Below are positions 25,139 to 33,487 of a DNA stretch of 64,000 bases, piece by piece (the stretch's first letter is position 1; every line of letters starts with the position of its first letter). The notes below the pieces were generated by a model. It saw only the letters and a list, made by a program, of their open reading frames with translations, made no database searches and was not told where the DNA came from. Made by a program: the position numbers and the translations under genes. Origin of the DNA: Pectobacterium sp013449375 (GTDB taxonomy: Bacteria; Pseudomonadota; Gammaproteobacteria; Enterobacterales; Enterobacteriaceae); NCBI RefSeq assembly GCF_048593165.1, contig NZ_CP184271.1; one strand, 5' to 3'.

Positions 25139-25567
25139 ATGTACACGAGCATCCTAGTGCCAGTAGATATAGAACAAGATGAACTCACTAAGCACGCGGT
25201 TACGCATGCAGTCAGGTTGGCCAAAATGTCAGGTGCCGCTATACACCTCTTTCATTCCCTCCCGGATGCATCGGCGTTCCTATCTGCGTACTCTTTTGGC
25301 ATAAAAGAGTTTGAGAATGAGGCAGTAGTGAAAGCGAATGACAAACTCAAATCACTGATGAAAGCGATCGATCTGCCAGCATCGCGTTTATCATGCAGCG
25401 TCAGTTTTGGTTCGGCCAGAGACGAAGTGTTAGCGCTGGCGGAGGAGATGAATGTGGATTTGATCGTAATCGGTTCGCGGCGGCCGGATGTGAAAACCTA
25501 TCTGCTTGGCTCAAATGCCGCAGCTATCGTTCGCTATGCGAAAATGTCCGTATTAGTTGTTCGGTAG
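25139..25567 (+). CDS. Universal stress protein (UspF/UspG type)
   Basis: The 142-residue product is a single Usp domain. It starts MYTSILVPVDIEQDELTKHAV and has the ATP-binding type motif GSRRPDVKTYLLGSNAAAIVRYAKMSVLVVR at the C-terminus (G-2x-G-9x-G-S/T pattern), as in the UspF/UspG group that binds nucleotide. The ATG at 25139 follows the strong site GGGGGGAGGTGATT; the upstream ATA-initiated frame is not needed. Such proteins accumulate under stress or growth arrest. Confidence 0.9.
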   Translation: MYTSILVPVDIEQDELTKHAVTHAVRLAKMSGAAIHLFHSLPDASAFLSAYSFGIKEFENEAVVKANDKLKSLMKAIDLPASRLSCSVSFGSARDEVLALAEEMNVDLIVIGSRRPDVKTYLLGSNAAAIVRYAKMSVLVVR

Positions 25568-25735
25568 TTTTTTGGTATAACGCAACTGCCGCATTGGGAT
25601 TTGGCGATGAGGCAGTTGCGGTGCTACGCAGCAGCTCTGCGGTAACGCCGCTTCCCGCCGTTTGTGAACCATCAACGTGTCCACTGTATATAATGCGGCT
25701 GCTGCAAGATGGGCTCCCTTCCGAGAAGCTGCGCG

Positions 25736-25921
25736 TTAAAAAATGGAGAACAGCAGGACAACAGGAAAGCTAAGCGGCCAAGTTAGGCCGATAATTAACG
25801 AGGCAAAGAATCGGATGAATAGGGATTTATCTTTACTTAACAAGAACGTTGCGACCAAGGCGATGACAAAACCGATCGTGTAGGTAAGTTTGATGAGTTC
25901 CCATAGGGAGTGATGTGGCAC
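25736..25921 (-). CDS. GhoT/OrtT-family small membrane toxin
   Basis: The 61-residue protein has two hydrophobic helices (about 10-28 and 38-60) around a charged turn. Its second half, FFASLIIGLTWPLSFPVVLLFSIF, closely matches E. coli GhoT and OrtT, both 57 residues and ending TWPMSxPVALLFSLF. Those proteins insert into the inner membrane and reduce ATP and membrane potential. The start is GTG at 25921 with AAAAGGA upstream. No GhoS-like antitoxin gene lies next to it, so it resembles the orphan OrtT. The family is recognised from the sequence; toxicity here is inference. Confidence 0.85.
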   Translation of the reverse strand: MPHHSLWELIKLTYTIGFVIALVATFLLSKDKSLFIRFFASLIIGLTWPLSFPVVLLFSIF

Positions 25922-26076
25922 GTTTTTTTCCTTTTATCCTCGGAGCGCCTGCATTTTATGTTGTTAATATTTTATGATCAATTTTTTAACCCATAATGGG
26001 TAGCTCGAAGGCCGCGTTCTGCGGTGCGTATTTTTTACTACAGTTATTATCCTCTGGTTAAAATGAGACCTTCGGT

Positions 26077-26376
26077 ATGAAAACGACGCTGTCTGTTGTG
26101 ATGGTGTGTGCAGTGGCTCTGCTTTCTTTTTCTACGCTTAGTATGGCGAAAACGCCCAGGATTTCTGATGAGCAGATCAAAGAACGAATCATTCAGGAAT
26201 CAATTTCTTCTTATTTTGGTCATTGTCCTTGTCCTTATAATTCAGCGCGTAATGGCAGCAAGTGTGGCAAACGTAGCGCATGGAGCCGAGCGGGGGGAGA
26301 TTCGCCGCTCTGTTACAAAGACGACGTGACTCGGAAAATGATTGATGACTGGAGAATGAGAAACGGGAATACGTAA
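26077..26376 (+). CDS. Small secreted four-cysteine protein, unknown function
   Basis: The 99-residue product has a signal peptide (MKTTLSVVMVCAVALLSFSTLSMA, cut before KTPRIS) and a compact mature domain with four cysteines (50, 52, 63, 79) in the pattern GHCPCPYNSARNG, KCGKRSAWSRAGG, LCYKDDV. I have the impression that this pattern recurs in small exported proteins of many bacteria, but I know no established function. The cysteines suggest two disulfides or a metal site. It is divergent from the GhoT/OrtT-like gene with 155 bases between. The ribosome binding site is weak. Confidence 0.75.
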   Translation: MKTTLSVVMVCAVALLSFSTLSMAKTPRISDEQIKERIIQESISSYFGHCPCPYNSARNGSKCGKRSAWSRAGGDSPLCYKDDVTRKMIDDWRMRNGNT

Positions 26377-26534
26377 TATTCAGCAGGGAAATAAAAATAT
26401 CGGAATAATAATCTCTTTGCTAAGAAATTAATCACACTCTTTTTGTGACATAAATATTAAATTTTTATTTCAGTATGGACATTGCTTGCTGGCTGTCATA
26501 GCTTAATGTTTTACCCCATGAGAAAGGTAATAAA

Positions 26535-26804
26535 ATGAGTGAGATATCTAGCCTGTCCCTGAAAATTTCCCCAGAGCTGAAAGAAAAAATCAAAGCGGCT
26601 GCCTTGGAAAACGAAGTCTCTATCAGTGCAGAAGTTAGCGCTCGGTTACTGAGGAGTTTTGATGAAAGCTATCAGGTTTCTGAGCTGGTTGACAGTCAGG
26701 GCACCGAAGAAGTCGGTGCAGAAGCGCCGTTAACGCAGAAAGAGCTAAAGAAAGTCCGGGAATTGTTGAAAGGTAAATCCAAGTCGGCCTCTAAGAAAAA
26801 GTAA
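26535..26804 (+). CDS. Ribbon-helix-helix DNA-binding protein
   Basis: The 89-residue protein begins with an Arc/MetJ-like ribbon-helix-helix: the strand SSLSLKISPELKEKIKAAA, then a turn and helix NEVSISAEVSARLLRSFD (residues about 5-43). An acidic linker and a very basic tail (KELKKVRELLKGKSKSASKKK) follow. Such small repressors often act alone or as antitoxins, but no toxin gene is seen beside it. GAGAAAGGTAATAAA precedes the ATG. The target is unknown. Confidence 0.7.
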   Translation: MSEISSLSLKISPELKEKIKAAALENEVSISAEVSARLLRSFDESYQVSELVDSQGTEEVGAEAPLTQKELKKVRELLKGKSKSASKKK

Positions 26805-27193
26805 TGGAATGTGGCCCTGAATCCTTGATTGATTCACAAAACCAATAGCAAAATTAAATCGCCTAGGCGCGTTGATGAAACTGCGTCTGGGTGAGTATTT
26901 TTTTGTCCAAATTCACACAGCTTGTATCGAGCACGGGAAGTGATTAAAAGCGCGTTAGAGCACCTCGCTCACCTCATTCCCTCTATTTCTACTTCTACTT
27001 CCCACTTGCGACATAATATAAACACAGACAATGTTTATTTAAATATATAACAAAATGTTATTATTTATTTCTGTTTTATTGTTACATCCTGAATACTATA
27101 TTCACTTCGCCTAAAAATCACATACCTTATAAATAGATAGATTGTAAGAAAATGATCGATTAAATGGATATTAATGCCATAAGTTAGAAAATA

Positions 27194-27220
27194 TAAAGAT
27201 TATCTACAAAAGGCCGATAC
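27194..27220 (+). promoter_or_regulatory. FliA (sigma-28) promoter candidate
   Basis: TAAAGATT, an 11-base spacer and GCCGATAC match the flagellar sigma-28 consensus TAAAGTTT-N11-GCCGATAA in 14 of 16 positions with exact spacing. The next gene is a chemoreceptor, the usual class of FliA-dependent gene, although it begins 441 bases downstream. Confidence 0.75.
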
Positions 27221-27580
27221 CACCTCCGGTGTCAGGAAAATATGTTCTGCTGTGTATTTGTTTCTTGTCGCTGCGATTAAACCATAATTTTAGTGATGGT
27301 AATTTTCCTAGGTTTAACGCGATAGGGGAATGTAGCAAGCTAGGTCATGGTACGGGGAAATGCGGTGAAAGATGGGGTGTAAAAGATGACGTTTTTTCGA
27401 CTGCTAACATGTGTAGAGGTCTTGTATTGCTCCCGTATCTGGTTAGACCAATTCGACTGTGCCACCAGGAATATGGTTTGATCAGCCTGTCTGCCTACGT
27501 ATTGTTTATGTTTCTCACCAGGGTATATAAATGATCTGTCCAGAGATGTGTGTTTTTTGTTATGAAAAAGAGTATTGGAG

Positions 27581-27637
27581 CTATCTGTATTTATTGAATA
27601 AGTATTAATTTTTCAATTACATTTTTTATACAGATAG
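27581..27637 (+). promoter_or_regulatory. Stem-loop just upstream of chemoreceptor ribosome binding site
   Basis: CTATCTGTAT (27581-27590) and ATACAGATAG (27628-27637) are perfect 10-base complements around a 37-base AT-rich loop that has its own inner pairing (ATTGAA with TTCAAT). It ends about 14 bases before the AAGGAG site. It could be an RNA structure that affects translation, or an operator. Confidence 0.55.
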
Positions 27638-27661
27638 AGAAAATTAATTAAGGAGATGTTA

Positions 27662-29326
27662 ATGAGTTTATCCAACTGGCGTATAGGATATCGATTAGGG
27701 GCAGGGTTTTCTTTTCTGGTATTGATGCTTTTGGTAATCGGCAGCGTTGCTATTTCAAAATTGAGTGACTTTCACGAAAAGATGGATGAGATTGTTTCGA
27801 AAAATTATCCACTGACCGTCAAAAGTAATAAGTTAATTGATGAGCTGAATGGTTATCTCAATAATCAGCAACTGCTGCTACTGCTTAAATCAGAAAGTGA
27901 AATCAATAAACAGTTGGCGCTGAACAAGGAGCGTTCAGGGAGAATATCTGAACTCATGGAGTATCTGAACCAGTCCGTCAATGATGGTAAATCTGTTGCG
28001 GTACTGCGTGATATTGGCGACATTCGACGCGATTTCCTTGCTTCAGCGAACAAACTCGCTTCACTGATATCGGCAGGGAACACGGACGCCGCTGCCGAAG
28101 AATACTTCAACGTTACGCGTGTTACTCAGGCAAAATACACCAGTAAGGTCAACGAATTCATCGATATACAGGATGATAAGATGTCATCCTCAGCGCAAAC
28201 GGTAGGAAAAAGCTACAAAAACGCGCTGATGGTTCTCGCTACGATCATTATCATCAGTGCGCTGGCTGGGTTGGTTATTGCTTCGTTGATTACTCGCAGT
28301 GTCACTCAGCCGCTACAGGAAGCGCTGGGTGTTGCTGAAAATGTCGCGAAAGGCGATCTGACCTCTGAGATTTATACCGGTCGTAAAGATGAAACCGGTC
28401 AGCTGTTATCCGCCTTGAACAATATGAACAGCAGCCTACGACAGATTGTTAGCCAGGTGCGCGATGGCGCAGAAACGATCTCCAGCGCGGCATCGCAAAT
28501 TGCCGCGGGGAATCAGGATCTATCTGCCAGAACGGAAGAGCAGGCAAGTTCGCTGGAAGAAACGGCGTCATCGATGGAACAGCTGACATCGACGATCAGA
28601 AATACTGCCGATAATACGACGCAGGCGACAGATCTTGCAGCCAGCGCGTCTGAAACAGTGAAGAAAAGCGGTGCCATGATGGAAACGGTCACGCAGGAAA
28701 TGCGCGGTATCCGCGATTCGTCACAGCGAATGGCGGAAATTATCGGCGTGATTGATGGCATTGCATTCCAAACTAACATTCTGGCGCTGAATGCGGCCGT
28801 TGAAGCGGCGCGTGCCGGTGAACAGGGCAGAGGATTTGCCGTTGTCGCCAGTGAGGTTCGTGCGCTGGCTCAGCGAAGCGCTACGGCGGCAAAAGAAATC
28901 AAAGAGTTGATCGATGACTCGTTCAAGAAAGTGCAAGATGGCATGGGACTGGTAGAAGAAACTGGCGTGACGATGAACTCGCTGGTGACGAATGTACAGG
29001 GCGTGACGGGAATCATCAGCGAAATTGCGCAGGCCAGCCGTGAGCAAAGCGATGGCATTAACCAGATCAATTTGGCCGTTGGGCAGATTGATACGACAAC
29101 CCAGCAAAACGCCGCGTTGGTTGAAGAATCTGCCGCTGCTGCGCTCTCTTTGCAGGATCAGGCAAATAGCCTCGCGCGTACGGTCAGCGTATTCAACCTT
29201 GGTTCATCGTACAAAAGTGCGATGTTGAATAGAAAAATGGAAACGCCAACGCTGGCCGCACCTAAACATAACCGTGCAGAAAAAACCGCTGCTAAAGGTG
29301 AGCTAGCGGATTGGACGACGTTCTAA
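27662..29326 (+). CDS. Methyl-accepting chemotaxis protein
   Basis: A 554-residue inner-membrane receptor: TM1 (about 11-33), a periplasmic helical sensor of the four-helix-bundle type (34-190), TM2 (about 191-213), a HAMP domain (215-268) and a cytoplasmic signalling domain whose tip contains IIGVIDGIAFQTNILALNAAVEAARAGEQGRGFAVVA (broken across residues about 361-398). Methylation helices flank the tip, and the C-terminus ADWTTF fits the xWxxF tether for CheR/CheB. The ATG at 27662 follows AAGGAGATGTTA. The ligand is unknown. Probably FliA-controlled. Confidence 0.95.
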   Translation: MSLSNWRIGYRLGAGFSFLVLMLLVIGSVAISKLSDFHEKMDEIVSKNYPLTVKSNKLIDELNGYLNNQQLLLLLKSESEINKQLALNKERSGRISELMEYLNQSVNDGKSVAVLRDIGDIRRDFLASANKLASLISAGNTDAAAEEYFNVTRVTQAKYTSKVNEFIDIQDDKMSSSAQTVGKSYKNALMVLATIIIISALAGLVIASLITRSVTQPLQEALGVAENVAKGDLTSEIYTGRKDETGQLLSALNNMNSSLRQIVSQVRDGAETISSAASQIAAGNQDLSARTEEQASSLEETASSMEQLTSTIRNTADNTTQATDLAASASETVKKSGAMMETVTQEMRGIRDSSQRMAEIIGVIDGIAFQTNILALNAAVEAARAGEQGRGFAVVASEVRALAQRSATAAKEIKELIDDSFKKVQDGMGLVEETGVTMNSLVTNVQGVTGIISEIAQASREQSDGINQINLAVGQIDTTTQQNAALVEESAAAALSLQDQANSLARTVSVFNLGSSYKSAMLNRKMETPTLAAPKHNRAEKTAAKGELADWTTF

Positions 29327-29356
29327 CGTCTGTCGTTAGCCGATATTACTGATTGC

Positions 29357-29416
29357 CCGCCATTATGTTGCATAAATTGTGTTGCACAAGTTATGTCGCA
29401 TAATGGCGGTTTTTTT
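29357..29416 (+). terminator. Chemoreceptor terminator
   Basis: CCGCCATTATG (29357-29367) pairs exactly with CATAATGGCGG (29399-29409), and eight T follow. The 31-base loop contains further short complementary words (TTGCATAA, TTGCACAA). Confidence 0.85.
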
Positions 29417-29448
29417 ATGGTTCTATAGACATGATAGCCGTGCGGAAA

Positions 29449-30972
29449 TCAGTTTTTGACCATAGCCTGCGTTGAACGGTTCATGTACCACCGAGCCGTG
29501 TCAATCAGCAGAAAAATAAGCAGGCTGATCCCCATGACAGGCAAACTCACAGCCAACAGCACCGTAATGAGTACAATGAGCAGGCGGTGAAAGACAGGAA
29601 CCTGCATCAAGGCTGCCGTCAGCGTGTTGACCGGATTCGCACCATGACGAGATTTCGGGCGACGTATCCACCACATCCGATAACCCCACACGATCATTGC
29701 ACAGAGTCCAAGCCCAAACGCCGCAAGGATGAGTTGGTTTGGTAACCCGAATAACACGCCCATGTGTGCATCCACGCCCCAACGAGTGAGCTTGGCGGCC
29801 AGTGGGAAGGTGTTGAAATCGGTTTTGTCTACAATCTCCAGCGTATCAGGATTTACCGACACGGCATCCACTTGTGTTGGCCAGGCGCGGTCGATCTCCG
29901 TGACGGTCCAAGCACGGTGCGGCTGAGTGGCGGGGCGAATTTCGATTTTATTGGCATCAATCCCAGCATGATGTGCGGCAGCCAGCACCTTGTCAAATAA
30001 CGCAGGTGAAGATGCGTCGACATTTCCTATCGGCATTGACACATGGTGTTCTGCGTGTTCATCCGTAGCCATCGCCATATCGTGACCGTGCATCATGTCG
30101 TGGTTAGGCATGGGAGCAGGCAATTGGGTTTTCACTGATGGGGTTTGCCATCCTAGCGCGGTGCGGGCGACAGAAATGTTGCTTCCAGCCCACTGTGACC
30201 AGGTTAACCCCGTTGCGGAGAAAAAGAGCAGGCCAAGCACGAGACTCAGCCCCATCGTGGTATGCCAGTGACGCAGACGCTGTGTCTTCGCTGCCGTCGT
30301 CTGGCTATTTTTCAACTTCCGCCGTTTGGTTGCTGACGACTGGTGGCGAGTGGACCACCAAATGACGATACCGCCTAGCGCTGCAACCCACAGCCAAGAC
30401 GCCGCCAGTTCACTGTAATTACGTCCGACATCGCCCAACAGTAGACCGCGGTGCAGGTAATCAAGCCAGATACGAAATGGCAGGATGCCGCTGGTGCCGT
30501 AAACTATCTCACTGCCGCGGTTTTCCAGCGAAACGGGATCGATGAAAACAGCGCGGCTTTCCGATGGCCCGAGTTCCGGTAAGGCAAACATCACACGAGT
30601 GGTTTCTCCGACGGCAGGTGCAGGACGTACCGCCAGTAATTTTGCATCCTGGTGGTGAGTGAGGCTCGCCTGTGCGGCACGGATTTGTTCAGCCAGTGAA
30701 TGCGACGCGCCTTGGCTTTCAGTAAATAGCTGGTGTGAATACAGCCGATTTTCAATCTGCGGCGTCAGGACATACAGCGTTCCTGTCAGAGCGGCGATAA
30801 AAATAAAAGGACCGACAAAAATACCGATATAAAAATGCAGCCGGATGAACAGCGCGACGATCGCGGCACGTGGCGATACGTTGTCTACCGGGTGTTGAGC
30901 CGATGCGGTTTCTCCGGCTGTGCGCGTACTGGAGGTGGCAGCAGTGGCTGATGCCTGAGTAGGGTGTGGCAT
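29449..30972 (-). CDS. PepSY-domain inner membrane protein with His/Met-rich loop
   Basis: The 507-residue protein has the plan of PepSY-associated membrane proteins: TM1 near residues 42-65 (LHFYIGIFVGPFIFIAALTGTLYVL), periplasmic PepSY domains, TM helices near 190-205 and 235-255, and C-terminal helices (about 410-435 and 465-495). Relatives are linked to iron or copper uptake and periplasmic reduction. About residues 287-313 form a strongly His/Met-rich loop (MPNHDMMHGHDMAMATDEH and on), a likely metal ligand. The ATG at 30972 has AGAGGG upstream; an ATG six codons earlier lacks a site. It follows the DUF2946 gene by 102 bases on the same strand. Confidence 0.8.
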   Translation of the reverse strand: MPHPTQASATAATSSTRTAGETASAQHPVDNVSPRAAIVALFIRLHFYIGIFVGPFIFIAALTGTLYVLTPQIENRLYSHQLFTESQGASHSLAEQIRAAQASLTHHQDAKLLAVRPAPAVGETTRVMFALPELGPSESRAVFIDPVSLENRGSEIVYGTSGILPFRIWLDYLHRGLLLGDVGRNYSELAASWLWVAALGGIVIWWSTRHQSSATKRRKLKNSQTTAAKTQRLRHWHTTMGLSLVLGLLFFSATGLTWSQWAGSNISVARTALGWQTPSVKTQLPAPMPNHDMMHGHDMAMATDEHAEHHVSMPIGNVDASSPALFDKVLAAAHHAGIDANKIEIRPATQPHRAWTVTEIDRAWPTQVDAVSVNPDTLEIVDKTDFNTFPLAAKLTRWGVDAHMGVLFGLPNQLILAAFGLGLCAMIVWGYRMWWIRRPKSRHGANPVNTLTAALMQVPVFHRLLIVLITVLLAVSLPVMGISLLIFLLIDTARWYMNRSTQAMVKN

Positions 30973-31074
30973 AAAACCCTCTGAAATCATTTAGCAAAAA
31001 AATGAACAAACGCCACACCTAAAAAGGTATAGCGCGATGCGTTATAAATGCATATGGGCATGATGATGCATGAT

Positions 31075-31542
31075 TCAGAACGGAGGGGCGCGCACCACTG
31101 GAGAAGCATAGCGTTCAGGAAGGACAATACGGGAGATAAAATGAATAACCCGTGCTGCGGATAAAGGGGCGGTCAGTATGGGGTTGAGAGATCCTGCTGC
31201 GAATAGCGCTGGGGTATATGAAAAGAGTACACAGTAACCGCAAGCGGCATGATCCATCATCATCGACGGCGATGAAGGAGAATGGTGTGATGGCGTTGCG
31301 TGGTGCCCGGACATCGTGTGCCCGGTATGCGATTGCTCCGCTAGGTTGCCGCTGTGGCTGGTGTGCGCTGTTGCACTATTGTCATGGCGCTCATCTTCAT
31401 GATGCCCCTGTTCATGAACGTGATGCTCACGTTCGTGAAGCACCAGTGTTTGTGAAATCACGGGTGCAACGAAGATGGTCAAAATAGCGAAGATACCGAC
31501 CCAGGCTGGGAAACGTCGCCGTTGTAGCGCGGACAAAAGCAT
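31075..31542 (-). CDS. His-rich DUF2946 protein
   Basis: The 155-residue product has an N-terminal membrane helix or signal (about 12-32), then a very His-rich segment (about residues 36-95, with HEREHHVHEQGHHEDERHD and SGHHATPSHH), followed by the DUF2946 core MMDHAACGYCVLFSYTPALFAAG and the characteristic end VVRAPPF. DUF2946 proteins commonly occur with copper receptors or PepSY proteins. The pairing with the His/Met-rich PepSY gene downstream suggests a shared metal-handling role; which metal is not shown. The ribosome binding site is weak. Confidence 0.78.
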   Translation of the reverse strand: MLLSALQRRRFPAWVGIFAILTIFVAPVISQTLVLHEREHHVHEQGHHEDERHDNSATAHTSHSGNLAEQSHTGHTMSGHHATPSHHSPSSPSMMMDHAACGYCVLFSYTPALFAAGSLNPILTAPLSAARVIHFISRIVLPERYASPVVRAPPF

Positions 31543-31918
31543 AGCAGTCTTAATTCAACAGTACCGAGTTCAGTCAGGGAGTGTACTTTACTTGTCCCTG
31601 CATTGTTACACAAATGTTTATACCGATAGGCCTCAGGCAACATGCGAACCGATGCCAATATTCATTCCTGTGTGGATCGGTGGCGCGCCAGAAAATTGCA
31701 CGGGCGTAAACGGAATAATCCTACGCACGCATCAGTCGATATTCGCTATAGTCCGTGGCTGTTTTCCACGTTTACTACTCGGTTTATCATGCTTTAGCGT
31801 TCTCGTTGTTTAAACGCTGACCTATTATGATGAACAATATCTTTATCAAGTTGTCGGAAAGCTAACTTATCCATTAATATGGATTTTAGTTGATTGAAGC
31901 ACACGAACAGGGGGAGCT
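31543..31918. other. Divergent promoter region between DUF2946 gene and opgG
   Basis: The 376-base spacer separates the metal-related pair from opgGH. In E. coli the divergent neighbour of opgG is opgC (glucan succinylation); no such gene is present here. No clear operator or hairpin was found by eye. Confidence 0.5.
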
Positions 31919-33487
31919 GTGCTGGATAATAAATTTGGGTTTAAACAGCGGGTTGCTAGCCTTCGCTGGCTGTCCGCCGCCGTTATGCTGTCTGTCAGCG
32001 CAGTGCCGGCGTGGGCATTCTCTATTGATGATGTGGCACAGCAGGCTGAAAAGCTGGCTGGAAAAGGTTTTGAAGCGCCGAAAAGTAATCTTCCTGCGCA
32101 ATTCCGTGATATGAAATTTGCGGACTACCAGCAAATTCGTTTCAATAACGACAAATCATACTGGAATAATGTACAGACGCCTTTCAAACTCCAGTTTTAC
32201 CATCAGGGCATGTATTTCGATACCCCGGTGAAAATTAATGAAGTGACGGCGACAACGGTTGATGAGATTAAATACTCTTCTGAGTATTTTGATTTTGGCT
32301 CCGTCAACCACGATCCTGAAACGGTTAAGAATCTCGGTTTTGCCGGTTTTAAAGTGCTCTATCCGATCAATAAAGCCGATAAGAACGATGAAATCGTCAG
32401 TATGCTGGGTGCCAGCTATTTCCGTGTGGTAGGTAAAGGCCAGATTTATGGCTTATCTGCGCGTGGTTTGGCGATCGATACCGCGTTGCCTTCTGGTGAA
32501 GAGTTCCCACGTTTCCGTGAGTTCTGGATTGAACGTCCAAAACCAAATGATAAACACCTGGTGATTTATGCACTGTTGGATTCTCCACGTGCCGCAGGAG
32601 CTTATCGGTTTACCGTTTACCCAGGGCGTGACAGCGTCGTAGACGTTCAGGCTAAAGTGTTCATGCGTGACAAAGTGGGCAAGCTGGGCATCGCTCCGCT
32701 GACCAGTATGTATCTGTTTGGGCCGAACCAGCCGTCGCCGACGCTGAACTACCGTCCAGCACTGAATGACTCTAACGGTTTGTCAATTCATGCCGGTAAT
32801 GGTGAATGGATTTGGCGTCCGCTGAATAATCCTAAGCACCTGTCCGTGAGCACTTACGCGATAGAAAATCCGAAAGGGTTTGGTCTGCTGCAACGCGGTC
32901 GTGATTTTACTGCTTATGAAGATCTCGACGATCGTTACGATCTGCGCCCAAGCGGCTGGGTTGAACCGAAAGGCGAGTGGGGTAAAGGAAAAGTCGAGCT
33001 GGTTGAAATTCCTACTGCGGATGAAACCAACGACAACATCGTTGCTTTCTGGACGCCTGATGTGTTGCCAGAAACGGGCAAACCTCTGGATCTTAAATAT
33101 CGTCTGCACTTTACGCGCGACGAAGATCAACTGCATTCCCCTAACATCGCCTATGTCCAACAGACTCGCCGTTCTGCCGGTGATGTGAAACAATCTAACC
33201 TGATCCGCCAGCCTGACGGCACGATCGCTTACATTGTGGATTTTGTTGGACCGAATTTAAAAGAGTTGGATGAGAACGCTCCAGTAGCCTCTCAGGTCAG
33301 CATTGGCGACAACGGCGAGATTGTAGAAAATAATGTTCGCTATAACCCAGTAACTCATGGTTGGCGTCTGACGCTGCGTTTGCGTGTGAAGGATGCGAAA
33401 CAGCCGACCGAAATGAGAGCTGCGTTGGTTAATGGCGAGACGACATTGACTGAAACCTGGAGCAATCAGCTGCCTGCTAATGAATAA
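31919..33487 (+). CDS. opgG: Glucan biosynthesis protein OpgG
   Basis: OpgG is a periplasmic protein needed to make osmoregulated periplasmic glucans; it is thought to branch or release the beta-1,2 backbone. The 522-residue precursor aligns with E. coli MdoG (511) throughout, for example AFSIDDVAQQAEKLAGKGFEAPKSNLP at the mature start and VRYNPVTHGWRLTLRL near the end. The signal peptide ends VSAVPAWA. The GTG at 31919, after GGGGAGCT, is the best upstream start, giving an N-terminal region slightly longer than in E. coli. Its stop overlaps opgH by 8 bases. Confidence 0.96.
   Translation: MLDNKFGFKQRVASLRWLSAAVMLSVSAVPAWAFSIDDVAQQAEKLAGKGFEAPKSNLPAQFRDMKFADYQQIRFNNDKSYWNNVQTPFKLQFYHQGMYFDTPVKINEVTATTVDEIKYSSEYFDFGSVNHDPETVKNLGFAGFKVLYPINKADKNDEIVSMLGASYFRVVGKGQIYGLSARGLAIDTALPSGEEFPRFREFWIERPKPNDKHLVIYALLDSPRAAGAYRFTVYPGRDSVVDVQAKVFMRDKVGKLGIAPLTSMYLFGPNQPSPTLNYRPALNDSNGLSIHAGNGEWIWRPLNNPKHLSVSTYAIENPKGFGLLQRGRDFTAYEDLDDRYDLRPSGWVEPKGEWGKGKVELVEIPTADETNDNIVAFWTPDVLPETGKPLDLKYRLHFTRDEDQLHSPNIAYVQQTRRSAGDVKQSNLIRQPDGTIAYIVDFVGPNLKELDENAPVASQVSIGDNGEIVENNVRYNPVTHGWRLTLRLRVKDAKQPTEMRAALVNGETTLTETWSNQLPANE

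Larger units (their letters stand above)
26805..27661. other. 857-base region upstream of the chemoreceptor, no gene supported
   Basis: This long AT-rich stretch has no reading frame that I would call. A 101-codon frame at 27229-27534 lacks a binding site and has no recognisable domain. The region does contain a FliA-type promoter (27194-27220) and a stem-loop (27581-27637) that belong to the chemoreceptor gene, so its right half is probably a roughly 430-base untranslated leader. Confidence 0.6.

Noticed and set aside
27229..27534. 101-codon frame upstream of the chemoreceptor
   Set aside because: GTG start with no binding site, odd composition and no recognised domain. It lies in what looks like an untranslated leader.
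32628..32640. matS-like GTGACAGCGTCGT in opgG
   Set aside because: Only 11 of 13 positions fit GTGACRNYGTCAC, and the last two symmetrical bases are wrong. No perfect matS was found by eye in the window.
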